From Mucilaginibacter sp. OK268 (GTDB lineage: Bacteria > Bacteroidota > Bacteroidia > Sphingobacteriales > Sphingobacteriaceae), in assembly GCF_900103125.1 (NCBI RefSeq), contig NZ_FNJV01000003.1, positions 124,001 through 188,000 on the forward strand: DNA of 64,000 nt. Reading direction: 5' to 3'. The position numbers and the translations under genes were made by a program. Each line of letters opens with the position of its first letter. The stretch's first letter is position 1. Below, one piece after another: positions 10,901 through 18,475 of the stretch. Under the pieces are notes generated by a model. The model did no database searches, was not told where the DNA came from, and saw only the letters and a list, made by a program, of their open reading frames with translations.

Positions 10901-11301
10901 GACTGAACAAACTAACACTTGTTGGTCGTGAAGGTGGTGTTGTTGGCGATGGTGTAACGTTATCAGGGGCTAAGAATACGGTATCTGTACCTGCGGAAAA
11001 TTATTACCAGGCTTTGGCACGAAATATATCCGCACTAAATGTTCTGGATGGTAGTTTTATTAAATTGCGGCAGGTTACTTTTGGATATACTTTTTCAAAA
11101 GGTCTTTTAAGAAGCTCTCCTTTTGAAGGTATAACCGTATCTTTAGTGGGTCGCAATCTTTGGACAATCATGAAACATTCAGATAATATCGACCCTGAAT
11201 CGGGTTTCTCGTCCGACATTAAATATGCAGGTATTGAAGGAGCAAGCCTACCTCCCACTCACACATATGGAATTAACCTTAATATTAAACTCAAAAAGTA
11301 A
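7984..11301 (+). CDS. SusC/RagA-like TonB-dependent receptor with STN signalling domain
   Basis: Outer-membrane glycan importer of 1105 aa. Signal peptide at residues 1-21; STN secretin/TonB short N-terminal domain at about 25-95 (VTINLQSADFRKVLSIIEHQ); CarboxypepD_reg-like domain at about 105-185 (ISGHVTNEKGEPLPGATVIV); plug at about 200-330 (LEGRVAGLSISG, VLKGQSASALYGARAANGVI); then the beta-barrel, ending LNIKLKK. STN domains contact FecR, matching the upstream gene. No SusD lipoprotein follows: the next gene is GH3, 10 nt on. It may therefore act as a signalling importer for a small oligosaccharide, or pair with a SusD encoded elsewhere. The 215-bp gap before it has room for an own promoter, probably the target of the ECF factor. 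Confidence 0.95.
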   Translation: MKLTCTLIIFFNFLILSSHAQTRVTINLQSADFRKVLSIIEHQSSYHFVYSERKVPVMKKVTIDVQGEDVIKVLDKILLNSGFAYTELANHLVVIAPTTEIINVTKISGHVTNEKGEPLPGATVIVKGTTAGTPTGTDGFFLFEAPEHSILRVSYVGYQTKEIKVSGSAPCVIQLSVSNVLNEVVVTALGIKKDEKKVGYSVSTISGDLLDKAKESNIAYSLEGRVAGLSISGVNGGPGSSARILLRGVTSFGAASPLFIINGIPIDNTQRGTANEWGGADFGDGISNINPDDVESLTVLKGQSASALYGARAANGVILITTKSSKKNAGFGVEINSNYQIDKAVNTLDYQTVYGQGENGLRPQNVNGAISTGNLGWGEKLDGKPTIQFDGKYYPYSAVNDNINKFYRTGSSNTNTIAFSGGGENGGFRLSLSNLTNNSIVRSSGLSRKTVNLTANQNVTAKLSVNIVANYIQESSNLKPNLSDGPMNANNIEYLAANENQAALAPGTNADGSELHWNNDSFVTNPYFAVNKFVNNISRQRLIAAIATKYNFNNWLYAQARLGNDVLYDKRLSIIPTGTAFSPGGAGDIDEQSETQRSELNTDILIGAKHDIVKNLLNFDMSGGASLRKNSYEFTKLFGGPFIIPYFYSYENLTVKNSTYSYKSSETHSVYYTADFSIKKYLTINNTGRFDAYSTLPAGHRGIFTPSISASFIFSELTHLPALDFGKLRVSYAQTSGEPSDTYITSQYYTINNSVNGVPAAGFSSILPNLFLKPYTLTETEVGIDLKFLNGRLGLDAAFFHRKTRNEIIKGDLDISSGFATRFIGTGSTQNNGIEIELNGTPFKTINFAWAPSFNFTYVQNKILQTDGTTQSSNISFGTYRPLNATTALVKGLPGPQIMANDYLRNASGQIIFDANGLPLAGPRLPMGSAVPKIYGGFNNNFTYKNLNLSFLIDYRYGNKILSATNYNSIYRGLNKLTLVGREGGVVGDGVTLSGAKNTVSVPAENYYQALARNISALNVLDGSFIKLRQVTFGYTFSKGLLRSSPFEGITVSLVGRNLWTIMKHSDNIDPESGFSSDIKYAGIEGASLPPTHTYGINLNIKLKK

Positions 11302-11311
11302 TCACAAAAAA

Positions 11312-13492
11312 ATGGCTCCAACCATAAAAAATCTCACAAGATCGTCAGTCGCTATGATGGCTATATTATTCATTAGTGTTGCTACCAAGGCACAACAAAA
11401 ACTTTTTTATAAAGACGCTTCGCAATCGATTGAAGTAAGAGTAAAAGATCTGTTATCCAGGCTTACACTGGAAGAAAAAATATCCCTTCTCGGTTATCGT
11501 AGCCAGGCAGTACCCCGTTTGGGCATACCAGCCTATAACTGGTGGAATGAAGCCCTGCATGGTGTGGCTCGTGCCGGAGAAGCTACTATATTTCCACAGG
11601 CCATAGGCATGTCCGCAACGTTCAATGACGATCTTTTAAAACAGGTGTCGACCGCCATATCAACAGAGGCACGTGCCAAATATAACCTGGCTATAGCACA
11701 GGACAGGCATCTGCAATATATGGGGCTTACCTTCTGGACACCCAATATCAACATCTTCCGCGATCCGCGCTGGGGTCGTGGTCAGGAAACTTATGGAGAG
11801 GATCCGTTTTTAACCGGCCGCATGGGCTCGGCATTTGTTAAGGGCTTACAGGGGGATGATCCGCGTTACCTAAAAGCCTCTGCTACCGCCAAACACTTCG
11901 CCGTTCATAGCGGCCCGGAAGCAGACCGCGATCGCTTTGATGCTAAGGTAGATGAAAAAGACCTGCGCGAAACCTATTTATATGCCTTCCACGAGCTGGT
12001 AGGTGCCGGAGTGGAATCGGTAATGAGCGCTTATAACAGGGTGAACGGTGTACCCAATTCTATCAACAAAGTATTACTTACCGATATTTTACGTAAGGAA
12101 TGGGGATTTAAAGGACATGTAGTTACCGATTGCGGCGCGCTTGATGATGTTTATTTGACCCATAAAACTTTACCAACAGCGGTTGAGGTTGCAGCAGCAG
12201 CCTTAAAAGCTGGTGTTAATTTAGACTGTTCTTCCATTTTACAAAATGATGGTTTAAAAGCCATTCAGCAAAAATTATTGACCGAGAAAGATGTGGACGT
12301 AGCATTAGGACCTATTTTAGGTACAGAATTTAAACTTGGTTTTTATGACGATCCGACACTCAACCCTTATCATGGTTATGGTGTAGATAGTATTCATAAT
12401 ACACAGCATATAGCTCTTGCCCGTAAAGTAGCTCAGCAAAGTATGGTGTTACTTAAAAACGACAAGAATATTTTACCATTGAGCAAAGCCAATGTATCCA
12501 GTATTATGGTTGTAGGCCCCAACGCGGCATCTCTTGATGCTATGGTAGCCAATTATCATGGTACAAGCAGTAAGGTTATAAACTTTGTAGAAGGAATCAC
12601 TGCCGCGGTTAGTAAATCAACCAGGGTTGAATATGACCTGGGGTGTGATTACAAAGATACTACTCATTTTGGCGGTACCTGGGCTGCCGGCAATGCTGAT
12701 GTCACCATCGCTGTGATCGGATTATCGCCGGTATTAGAAGGTGAAGCCGGCGACGCGTTTTTATCAAACAGTGGTGGCGACAAAAAAGATCTGAGTTTGC
12801 CAGCCAGTGAGATCGCATTTATAAAAGCGTTGAGAAAAGGCGTTAAAACCAAGCCCATTATTGCCGTGATTACCGCAGGCAGTGATATTGACGTTTCGGC
12901 TATTGAACCTTATGTTGATGCGGTTATATTTGCCTGGTACCCTGGCGAACAAGGTGGTAACGCTCTGGCCGATCTGGTGTTTGGCGATGTTTCCCCTTCG
13001 GGTCATTTACCGCTTACATTTTATAAGGATATGAGCAATCTACCAGATTACCAGGATTACAATATGAAAGGTCGTACCTATAGGTATTACGACGGCCCGG
13101 TTCAGTATCCCTTTGGGTTTGGTTTAAGCTATACATCATTTGCTTATACCTTGGGTAACAAACCCAAAAACTCCTACAAAAAGGCAGACACGCTATCAGT
13201 AACAGTTAATGTAAAAAATACCGGTGAAATGAATGGCGATGAGGTTGTTCAGGCTTATGTTGAATATCCTAAGTTTGAAAGAATGCCGATTAAGGAATTA
13301 AAAAGCTTTAAGCGTATCAGCCTGGCAAAAGATGGTGAAGGATCGGTTACGTTAAAAATACCTGTCCGGGATCTGCAAAAATGGGATATGATTACCCACC
13401 AATGGAAAATATATCCAGGTAAATATAAATTAGTGCTGGGCAGTAACTCTGCTGACGAAAAAGCAAGCCTCGATTTTAATGTAGCTAAGTAA
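11312..13492 (+). CDS. Glycoside hydrolase family 3 (beta-xylosidase/beta-glucosidase-like)
   Basis: Exported GH3 enzyme of 726 aa. I start at ATG 11312, which gives a signal peptide (...SSVAMMAILFISVATKAQ); the frame runs upstream into the receptor gene but without a reason to use it. Domain order: GH3 barrel with YNWWNEALHGVARAG, KHFAVHSGPEADRDRFD and nucleophile D273 in HVVTDCGALDD; alpha/beta sandwich with VIGLSPVLEGEAGD; C-terminal fibronectin-III-like domain (VNVKNTGEMNGDEVVQAYVE). The YNWWNEALHG block is common in GH3 beta-xylosidases. It is cotranscribed with the receptor. With fucosidase, hexosaminidase and GH2 next door, removal of xylose from a plant-type N-glycan is an attractive but unproven role. 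Confidence 0.92.
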   Translation: MAPTIKNLTRSSVAMMAILFISVATKAQQKLFYKDASQSIEVRVKDLLSRLTLEEKISLLGYRSQAVPRLGIPAYNWWNEALHGVARAGEATIFPQAIGMSATFNDDLLKQVSTAISTEARAKYNLAIAQDRHLQYMGLTFWTPNINIFRDPRWGRGQETYGEDPFLTGRMGSAFVKGLQGDDPRYLKASATAKHFAVHSGPEADRDRFDAKVDEKDLRETYLYAFHELVGAGVESVMSAYNRVNGVPNSINKVLLTDILRKEWGFKGHVVTDCGALDDVYLTHKTLPTAVEVAAAALKAGVNLDCSSILQNDGLKAIQQKLLTEKDVDVALGPILGTEFKLGFYDDPTLNPYHGYGVDSIHNTQHIALARKVAQQSMVLLKNDKNILPLSKANVSSIMVVGPNAASLDAMVANYHGTSSKVINFVEGITAAVSKSTRVEYDLGCDYKDTTHFGGTWAAGNADVTIAVIGLSPVLEGEAGDAFLSNSGGDKKDLSLPASEIAFIKALRKGVKTKPIIAVITAGSDIDVSAIEPYVDAVIFAWYPGEQGGNALADLVFGDVSPSGHLPLTFYKDMSNLPDYQDYNMKGRTYRYYDGPVQYPFGFGLSYTSFAYTLGNKPKNSYKKADTLSVTVNVKNTGEMNGDEVVQAYVEYPKFERMPIKELKSFKRISLAKDGEGSVTLKIPVRDLQKWDMITHQWKIYPGKYKLVLGSNSADEKASLDFNVAK

Positions 13493-13501
13493 AATATAGC
13501 A

Positions 13502-13538
13502 AGGTATGATATCCTGAACCGTTTAGGATATCATACCT
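13502..13538 (+). terminator. Perfect 14-bp hairpin after the GH3 gene
   Basis: Arms at 13502-13515 and 13525-13538 are perfectly complementary (AGGTATGATATCCT and its reverse complement) with a 9-nt loop, 9 nt after the GH3 stop. There is no good T tract on the plus strand, so it may stabilise the mRNA 3' end or terminate in a factor-dependent way rather than act as a classical intrinsic terminator. Confidence 0.55.
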
Positions 13539-13789
13539 CATTTACCATGTAAGTCAATGGATCTAATCCCTGAGCATGCTGGACATTTTGTTATAAAAGT
13601 GGGTTTACATGGTTTACACTTTTCATGGTTAACATTTATCTATATAATTGAAAATCAAAAAATTATATAAATTTTCTGTCATATTTTGGGTTTACACTGG
13701 TAACCATGATGCAACGCACCCCATGTCTTATTTAAGTTTACCAAAACAATTCCATACACCTTTTGTCTATAAACTTAAATCAATATATC

Positions 13790-14119
13790 ATGATTACCAG
13801 CGGCGTTACAATCGGGATAAATAAGCAAGATGGTACTCCTATTAACATTGCCATTGATCCGGTAGATGTAAATAAGGCTCAATCTGAAACCCCTAATTCG
13901 AGCACTTATAAATTATACAGGGATACCGATAGCGCTAAGACATTTGATAAGGGCTATCTCGGCGCCATAACCCTGGATAGTGCAGACAATAGCTACCAAT
14001 ACTCCGGTGGTACGGAACTTACCGATTTTGAATTGAAACAGTTAGCAGATTTCATCCGCAATTACCATGCTACCGGAAAAGAATTTGATGACCATAATCG
14101 GGATATCACTACCAAGTGA
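13790..14119 (+). CDS. Small hypothetical protein
   Basis: A 109-aa acidic, soluble-looking protein, unrecognised. The frame opens at TTG 13763, but ATG 13790 (MITSGVTIGINKQDGTPINI) is the better start. No signal peptide or membrane segment. The sequence is rich in Asp, Asn and Thr; its C-terminal half (ELTDFELKQLADFIRNYHATGKEFDD) looks helical. Convergent with the glycosylase gene, 12 bp apart. The 297 bp upstream are AT-rich and contain two copies of GGGTTTACA (about 13602 and 13687) that could be operator or promoter elements. Confidence 0.6.
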   Translation: MITSGVTIGINKQDGTPINIAIDPVDVNKAQSETPNSSTYKLYRDTDSAKTFDKGYLGAITLDSADNSYQYSGGTELTDFELKQLADFIRNYHATGKEFDDHNRDITTK

Positions 14120-14131
14120 TATGCTATCCAC

Positions 14132-14830
14132 TTACAAAAGAACTTTATTAAACTCCCGGATATATTTATCAATATAATCTTGTTTTGTTCTTGCCTTGTA
14201 TTGCATAATGTACCTTGGATGCTCCAGCGCGATGATCTGTTTAAAAAACTGTTTCTCATCGTTTAGTTTTCGTAAAAAAGCTTCATTCTTCCCAGTTCCA
14301 AAACAAAAACAAACATCAGTTTCAAAGCCTATCGCTATTTGCTTCTGTATATTTTCTACAATGAACGGATATACCGCCTTTTGTAATGCCGGAGTATCGT
14401 AATAGTTATAATTCGTTTCCTTTCCATTGCTGCCAGTAATAGTAAAACCCAGCGGACAAACAGAATGGATATAAAACTGCTCATAGAACTCCGTTATACC
14501 CCCAAATGCACCTATCATTTCGTAAACGTACTCTGATGATGGCTCATGTGTCATTGGCCCCTCAAAAGGTATCTGACATTGATTGATCATTCTTTTTGGA
14601 TCTGTAAATGATACCCCTGTCATACCAGAGCCAAACCTGCCCGGATTAATACCCAATATTAAATGCCGGGGATGGTCATCACTATAGTACTTACGGTAAA
14701 ACTGGGTAGAAACCTGCATGGCAGGCCCGTTCTCTTTAAACGGGTTCATAATACTGATGCCAGATGGCAATACTCCGGCAAACTCAAGCTGCTGGTTAAA
14801 GGAAATTATTCTATCGGCAAACGTGCTCAT
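14132..14830 (-). CDS. SMUG2-like uracil-DNA glycosylase family protein (DUF4918)
   Basis: Base-excision-repair glycosylase of the UDG superfamily. The segment LILGINPGRFGSGMTGVSF matches motif 1 of SMUG1-type enzymes (xNPGxxGxxxTGVxF), with Asn in the catalytic position; LEHPRYIMQYK near the C-terminus corresponds to the His-Pro motif. Known SMUG2 enzymes occur in this group of bacteria (Pedobacter) and remove uracil and related lesions. I use ATG 14830 (MSTFADRIISFNQQ); a longer frame to 14887 would run through a terminator hairpin and is unlikely. 232 aa, soluble, no export signal. Activity is inferred from family only. Confidence 0.8.
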   Translation of the reverse strand: MSTFADRIISFNQQLEFAGVLPSGISIMNPFKENGPAMQVSTQFYRKYYSDDHPRHLILGINPGRFGSGMTGVSFTDPKRMINQCQIPFEGPMTHEPSSEYVYEMIGAFGGITEFYEQFYIHSVCPLGFTITGSNGKETNYNYYDTPALQKAVYPFIVENIQKQIAIGFETDVCFCFGTGKNEAFLRKLNDEKQFFKQIIALEHPRYIMQYKARTKQDYIDKYIREFNKVLL

Positions 14831-14862
14831 ATTAAGCGCTAACTTATTTAAAAAGAAACGGT

Positions 14863-14901
14863 ATAAAAAATAAAATCCCGGCTCCAATAGGTAACCGGGA
14901 T
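14863..14901 (-). terminator. Intrinsic terminator of the esterase gene
   Basis: On the minus strand, ATCCCGG and CCGGGAT (arms 14895-14901 and 14875-14881) form a stem followed by TTTTATTTTTTAT, a good T tract. It lies 25 nt past the esterase stop and just upstream of the preferred glycosylase start, separating the two minus-strand genes. Confidence 0.8.
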
Positions 14902-14925
14902 CTATAAGAATCAGTTAGTCAATAA

Positions 14926-16554
14926 TTATTTCATATATTCCTTATCCAGGAACAGGTAACGAGCCCGGTTTACTTCGGTTTTAAGCTGACTTACAACGTC
15001 AATAGTCATAAATTTCACATGGTCGTTATCCTTAATGGCCTCCCACTTAGGCTGACCATTCCCATTGGGGTTACCCGTTTTTATAAAATTGGCAAAGTAG
15101 TTTTCCATGGTGGCGGATACTTTGTAATCCTCAGGCGTCCAGGCATAAACCTTATTACTGGCCAGGTTACCCATCGCATATTCAATTTCTGAAGCATGCG
15201 GAGCGCCAACAGCTACAGGTTTAGGAGCTACTGCTTTGGAAGCATCCCCCTTTACTACTCCACCGGCAAGGCCAGGTGTTGCATTACCCATTTGAGCCGT
15301 CATGGCAGGCCGTATACGGGCAAACTCATAACGATACACTGGTTTATCGCCTGTTTTTACCTGCAGATCGGCCCATTTCCAGGTACTGTAAACTATAAAA
15401 CGATCACTGGACAAAGCGGTTGCTGATTTGATCACCTCATCATTTGTTGATGCAGGATATAACTTTAAAGCCTCGTCGGCACGGTCACCGTAAAGTTGTT
15501 TTAATACTTTGGTATAATTTTCAAGAGTTGGCGCATCACCTCTGAACAGAAATTGATAAGGTACTTCCGCAGAGTTCCATCCCACCAAAAGAGGTACATG
15601 AGCCTGCTCGCCGGCTTCAAAAATTTCAGGTAAGGATTTTGGCAATAAGTAACCATCAATGGTAGCCGAGGTTGCTCCTGCCGAGAAAACAGAATCAAGT
15701 AATTGTTTTGCAGGCAAAGCTCTCAATTCGGCTAAAGAATTAGCTTTTAGTCGCACTGCAAAATCTGTTCCTTTTTTCTCGCCCTCAGCCAGTGGAATCG
15801 GGTAAAGTGTTGGTTTGATGCCAGCTCCGCTTTCGCCAATGGCACCAGCTATCAGATCTTTTGATAAAGGAGAAGCCATTTGTACCGATACTGAAATTGA
15901 ACCCGCTGATTCACCGGCAATAGTAACCCGTTTGGGGTCGCCGCCAAATGCCGCGATATTTTTTTGTACCCACAACAAAGCAGCATGCTGATCAAGATAC
16001 CCATAATTACCTGAGGAATGATTAGGCGATTCTTTGGTTAGCTCCGGGTGGGCAAAAAAACCAAATATCCCCAGCCTGTAATTTACAGTAAGTGCTACAA
16101 TACCTTTCTTAGCCATACTTTCCCCATCATAACGTGGCTCAGATCCATCGCCTGCCGCTAATCCGCCACCATAAAAATAAACCAATACAGGCAGCTTCTC
16201 TTTACTGCCGGTTTTAGCAGGTGTCCAAACATTCAGGTACAAACAATCTTCACTCATGCCGGCAGAACGGAAACCCATATCACCAAATATTGGTTTCTGC
16301 ATGGGGTTATTACCAAAATGGTCGGCTTTCAATACGCCCTGCCAGTTTTGAGCAGGTTGTGGCTCTTTCCACCGCAGATCACCTACAGGAGGTTGTGCAT
16401 AAGGAATACCCTTAAATATCAAAATGGGCGAACCGGCCTCTCTTGTCCCCTCCACTACCCCATTCTGCGTGCTTACCTGGTTGCTTGTTTGGGCAAACAC
16501 TTTTACGGTAACAATTTGTGTAAGCAGCCATACTGCTAATAGCGTTTTCTTCAT
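14926..16554 (-). CDS. Secreted type-B carboxylesterase
   Basis: 542-aa alpha/beta hydrolase of the carboxylesterase/para-nitrobenzyl esterase family. Signal peptide MKKTLLAVWLLTQIVTVKVFAQ; typical N-terminal pattern GVVEGTREAGSPILIFKGIPYAQPPVGDLRW; EDCLYLNVWTP; oxyanion-hole region YFYGGGLAAGD; catalytic S216 in AGESAGSIS. The catalytic Glu and His lie in the C-terminal half (probably within GWNSAEVP and the APHASEIEY stretch). Monocistronic, ended by a good terminator, and divergent from a Nudix-type regulator whose candidate operators lie in the shared 131-bp gap, so that regulator may control it. Substrate unknown. Confidence 0.92.
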   Translation of the reverse strand: MKKTLLAVWLLTQIVTVKVFAQTSNQVSTQNGVVEGTREAGSPILIFKGIPYAQPPVGDLRWKEPQPAQNWQGVLKADHFGNNPMQKPIFGDMGFRSAGMSEDCLYLNVWTPAKTGSKEKLPVLVYFYGGGLAAGDGSEPRYDGESMAKKGIVALTVNYRLGIFGFFAHPELTKESPNHSSGNYGYLDQHAALLWVQKNIAAFGGDPKRVTIAGESAGSISVSVQMASPLSKDLIAGAIGESGAGIKPTLYPIPLAEGEKKGTDFAVRLKANSLAELRALPAKQLLDSVFSAGATSATIDGYLLPKSLPEIFEAGEQAHVPLLVGWNSAEVPYQFLFRGDAPTLENYTKVLKQLYGDRADEALKLYPASTNDEVIKSATALSSDRFIVYSTWKWADLQVKTGDKPVYRYEFARIRPAMTAQMGNATPGLAGGVVKGDASKAVAPKPVAVGAPHASEIEYAMGNLASNKVYAWTPEDYKVSATMENYFANFIKTGNPNGNGQPKWEAIKDNDHVKFMTIDVVSQLKTEVNRARYLFLDKEYMK

Positions 16555-16595
16555 ATTGGTTGCAATTTATAATTGGCTTAAAATGAGTAAGTTTA

Positions 16596-16624
16596 TATTA
16601 TTGTATCATTTTGTTACAATAATA
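16596..16624. promoter_or_regulatory. Candidate operator: 10-bp inverted repeat
   Basis: TATTATTGTA (16596-16605) and TACAATAATA (16615-16624) form a perfect inverted repeat with a 9-bp spacer in the gap between the esterase and the Nudix-type regulator. The symmetry and position suit a dimeric regulator acting on both divergent genes. The right arm is part of a 14-bp word repeated 60 bp downstream. Confidence 0.6.
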
Positions 16625-16673
16625 AATTAAATTTAATTAAGCATCAATTTTTTTGTTAATTGCCTCTTGATTT

Positions 16674-16687
16674 TTACAATAATAAAT
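16674..16687 (+). promoter_or_regulatory. Second copy of operator half-site overlapping a start codon
   Basis: TTACAATAATAAAT occurs at 16614-16627 and again at 16674-16687, exactly 60 bp apart. The second copy runs into the ATG of the regulator gene, so binding there could block its own expression. Autoregulation is inferred. Confidence 0.5.
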
Positions 16688-17417
16688 GGACAACGAGTTT
16701 ATTAAGCAAGAAATGAATGTTACCGGCGAAGGCTTTTTACCGGGCCTGGCTATTGATACAGTTATTTTTGGTTTTCATGATGATGAACTCAAAGTCCTGC
16801 TCTTGAGCTATAAGCATACAGATTTATATGCACTACCCGGTGGATTTATACATGTTGACGAAGATGTTAACGAAGCTGCTCGCCGCGTTTTGTTTAGCCG
16901 TACCGGGCTGATCAATATTTTTCTTGAGCAGTTTTATGTATTTGGCGATAAAAGCCGGCACGATGCTACACCCCTTAAAACCATTATGAAAGCCCGTGGC
17001 TTTACGCCCCCCGAAGACCATTGGTTGTTAAAGCGTTTTGTATCTGTTGGTTATTATGCTTTGGTTGATTTTACCAAAGCTATTCCTACACCCGATAGCA
17101 TATCTGACAGTTGTGATTGGTTTGGTTTGGATAATTTGCCCACCTTAATGCAGGATCACCGGCAAATCATTGGCAAGGCATTACAAACCTTACAAGCTAA
17201 TCTTGATCATAAACTCATCGGCTTCAATCTCCTGTCAGAAAACTTTACTATGGGTGATCTGCAGCGGCTTTATGAAACCGTTTTGAATAAAAAGTTGATC
17301 CGTGCTGCATTTCAGCGTAAAATGCTGGCTTTAGGTATACTGGAACGGCTTGCCAAAAAATGGACCGGAGGGGCTCATAAAGCACCCTATTTGTACCGTT
17401 TTGTTGCCAGAGATTAG
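16686..17417 (+). CDS. NrtR/AraR-like transcriptional regulator with dead Nudix domain
   Basis: 243-aa protein with an N-terminal Nudix fold (about residues 20-150) and a C-terminal winged-helix domain (FTMGDLQRLYETVLNKKL...). In the Nudix box, G52 and E58 remain, but the three catalytic glutamates of REUXEE are V67, S70 and R71, so hydrolysis is very unlikely. Nudix-related regulators of this build (NrtR; AraR in Bacteroidetes) sense ADP-ribose or sugars such as arabinose. Divergent from the secreted esterase. The ligand cannot be read from sequence; a plant-derived sugar would fit the context. Confidence 0.88.
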   Translation: MDNEFIKQEMNVTGEGFLPGLAIDTVIFGFHDDELKVLLLSYKHTDLYALPGGFIHVDEDVNEAARRVLFSRTGLINIFLEQFYVFGDKSRHDATPLKTIMKARGFTPPEDHWLLKRFVSVGYYALVDFTKAIPTPDSISDSCDWFGLDNLPTLMQDHRQIIGKALQTLQANLDHKLIGFNLLSENFTMGDLQRLYETVLNKKLIRAAFQRKMLALGILERLAKKWTGGAHKAPYLYRFVARD

Positions 17418-17543
17418 CATTATGTCATAATCAGCCCCTTAATTGTCGTATTCACCCCTTTCGCATCCTGTTTGATGAAGGTAAATTTGATCTGTCACTA
17501 ATTCATAAATAACAGACCAACAAATACTTAAATTAAACAGAAG

Positions 17544-18398
17544 ATGATAACAATTAACCCCTATTTGAATTTTGCCGGTAATACGGAAGAAGCGTTTAAC
17601 TTTTACAGGTCAGTTTTTGGCGGAGAGTTTTTAGCCTTAATACGTTATAAAGATACTTTTGAAGCCGAACGCACACCCGATGCAGATAAGGATAAATTAA
17701 TGCATGTAGCCTTACCCATGGGTAAGGGAAATGCGTTGATGGGTACCGATGTTTTAGGTCAAATGGCTAATGATCTGGTTCAAAGCAACAGTTTTTATAT
17801 CTGCATGAACGGCGAGACGCCTGAGGAAACAGAAAAATTATTTAACACCCTTGCTGTTGGTGGCAAAGTTGTTTACCCATTTGATAAAGCGCCGTGGGGC
17901 GGTTATTTCGGTCAACTGATAGATCAGTTTGGCATTCAATGGATGGCCGATTCGATGAATACCATCAACCCTTACCTTAATTTTGCAGGCAATACCGAAG
18001 ATGCATTTAATTTCTACCGCTCTGTTTTTGGCGGTGATTTTTTCATGCTGATCCGTTTCAAGGATAGCCCTGAAGCCGATCACACCCCTAAAGAAGATTT
18101 AGATAAACTAATGCATATATCCTTACCCATTGGCGAAGTCGGAAAAGGGAATGTACTCATGGCTACCGATGCTACGGGTAAAATGGGAGAAGGTTTTGAA
18201 CGCGGTAATAACTGTCACCTTACTATTAACGGGGGTACTGTAGAAGAAACGAGAATATTATTTAATGCGCTTGCAGCCGGTGGAGGAACGGTAGTTTGTC
18301 CATTTGATAAAGCGCCCTGGGGAGGCAGTTACTTTGGTATGGTAACCGATCAGTTTGGTGTTCAGTGGATGGCCGATTCTGTCGATGATCAACAATAA
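17544..18398 (+). CDS. Tandem PhnB-like VOC protein (internal duplication)
   Basis: 284 aa made of two homologous PhnB/glyoxalase-like domains, at about 1-140 and 142-282. Each starts with INPYLNFAGNTE(E/D)AFNFYRSVFGG, has DKLMH(V/I)(A/S)LP in the middle and ends with DQFG(I/V)QWMADS. Usual family members are single-domain and dimerise, so this fusion probably forms the dimer within one chain. The metal ligands typical of true glyoxalases are not evident. Function unknown; family members are often mislabelled 3-demethylubiquinone methyltransferase. Confidence 0.88.
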   Translation: MITINPYLNFAGNTEEAFNFYRSVFGGEFLALIRYKDTFEAERTPDADKDKLMHVALPMGKGNALMGTDVLGQMANDLVQSNSFYICMNGETPEETEKLFNTLAVGGKVVYPFDKAPWGGYFGQLIDQFGIQWMADSMNTINPYLNFAGNTEDAFNFYRSVFGGDFFMLIRFKDSPEADHTPKEDLDKLMHISLPIGEVGKGNVLMATDATGKMGEGFERGNNCHLTINGGTVEETRILFNALAAGGGTVVCPFDKAPWGGSYFGMVTDQFGVQWMADSVDDQQ

Positions 18399-18475
18399 TA
18401 TATCTCAAACACCGACAGTTCCAACAATCAAACCAAGGGACAACAATCAACTTCGACAAACAATAAATAAAAATT

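Noticed and set aside
14831..14887. N-terminal extension of the SMUG2-like protein
   Set aside because: Would place coding sequence through the esterase terminator; ATG 14830 gives a family-like N-terminus.
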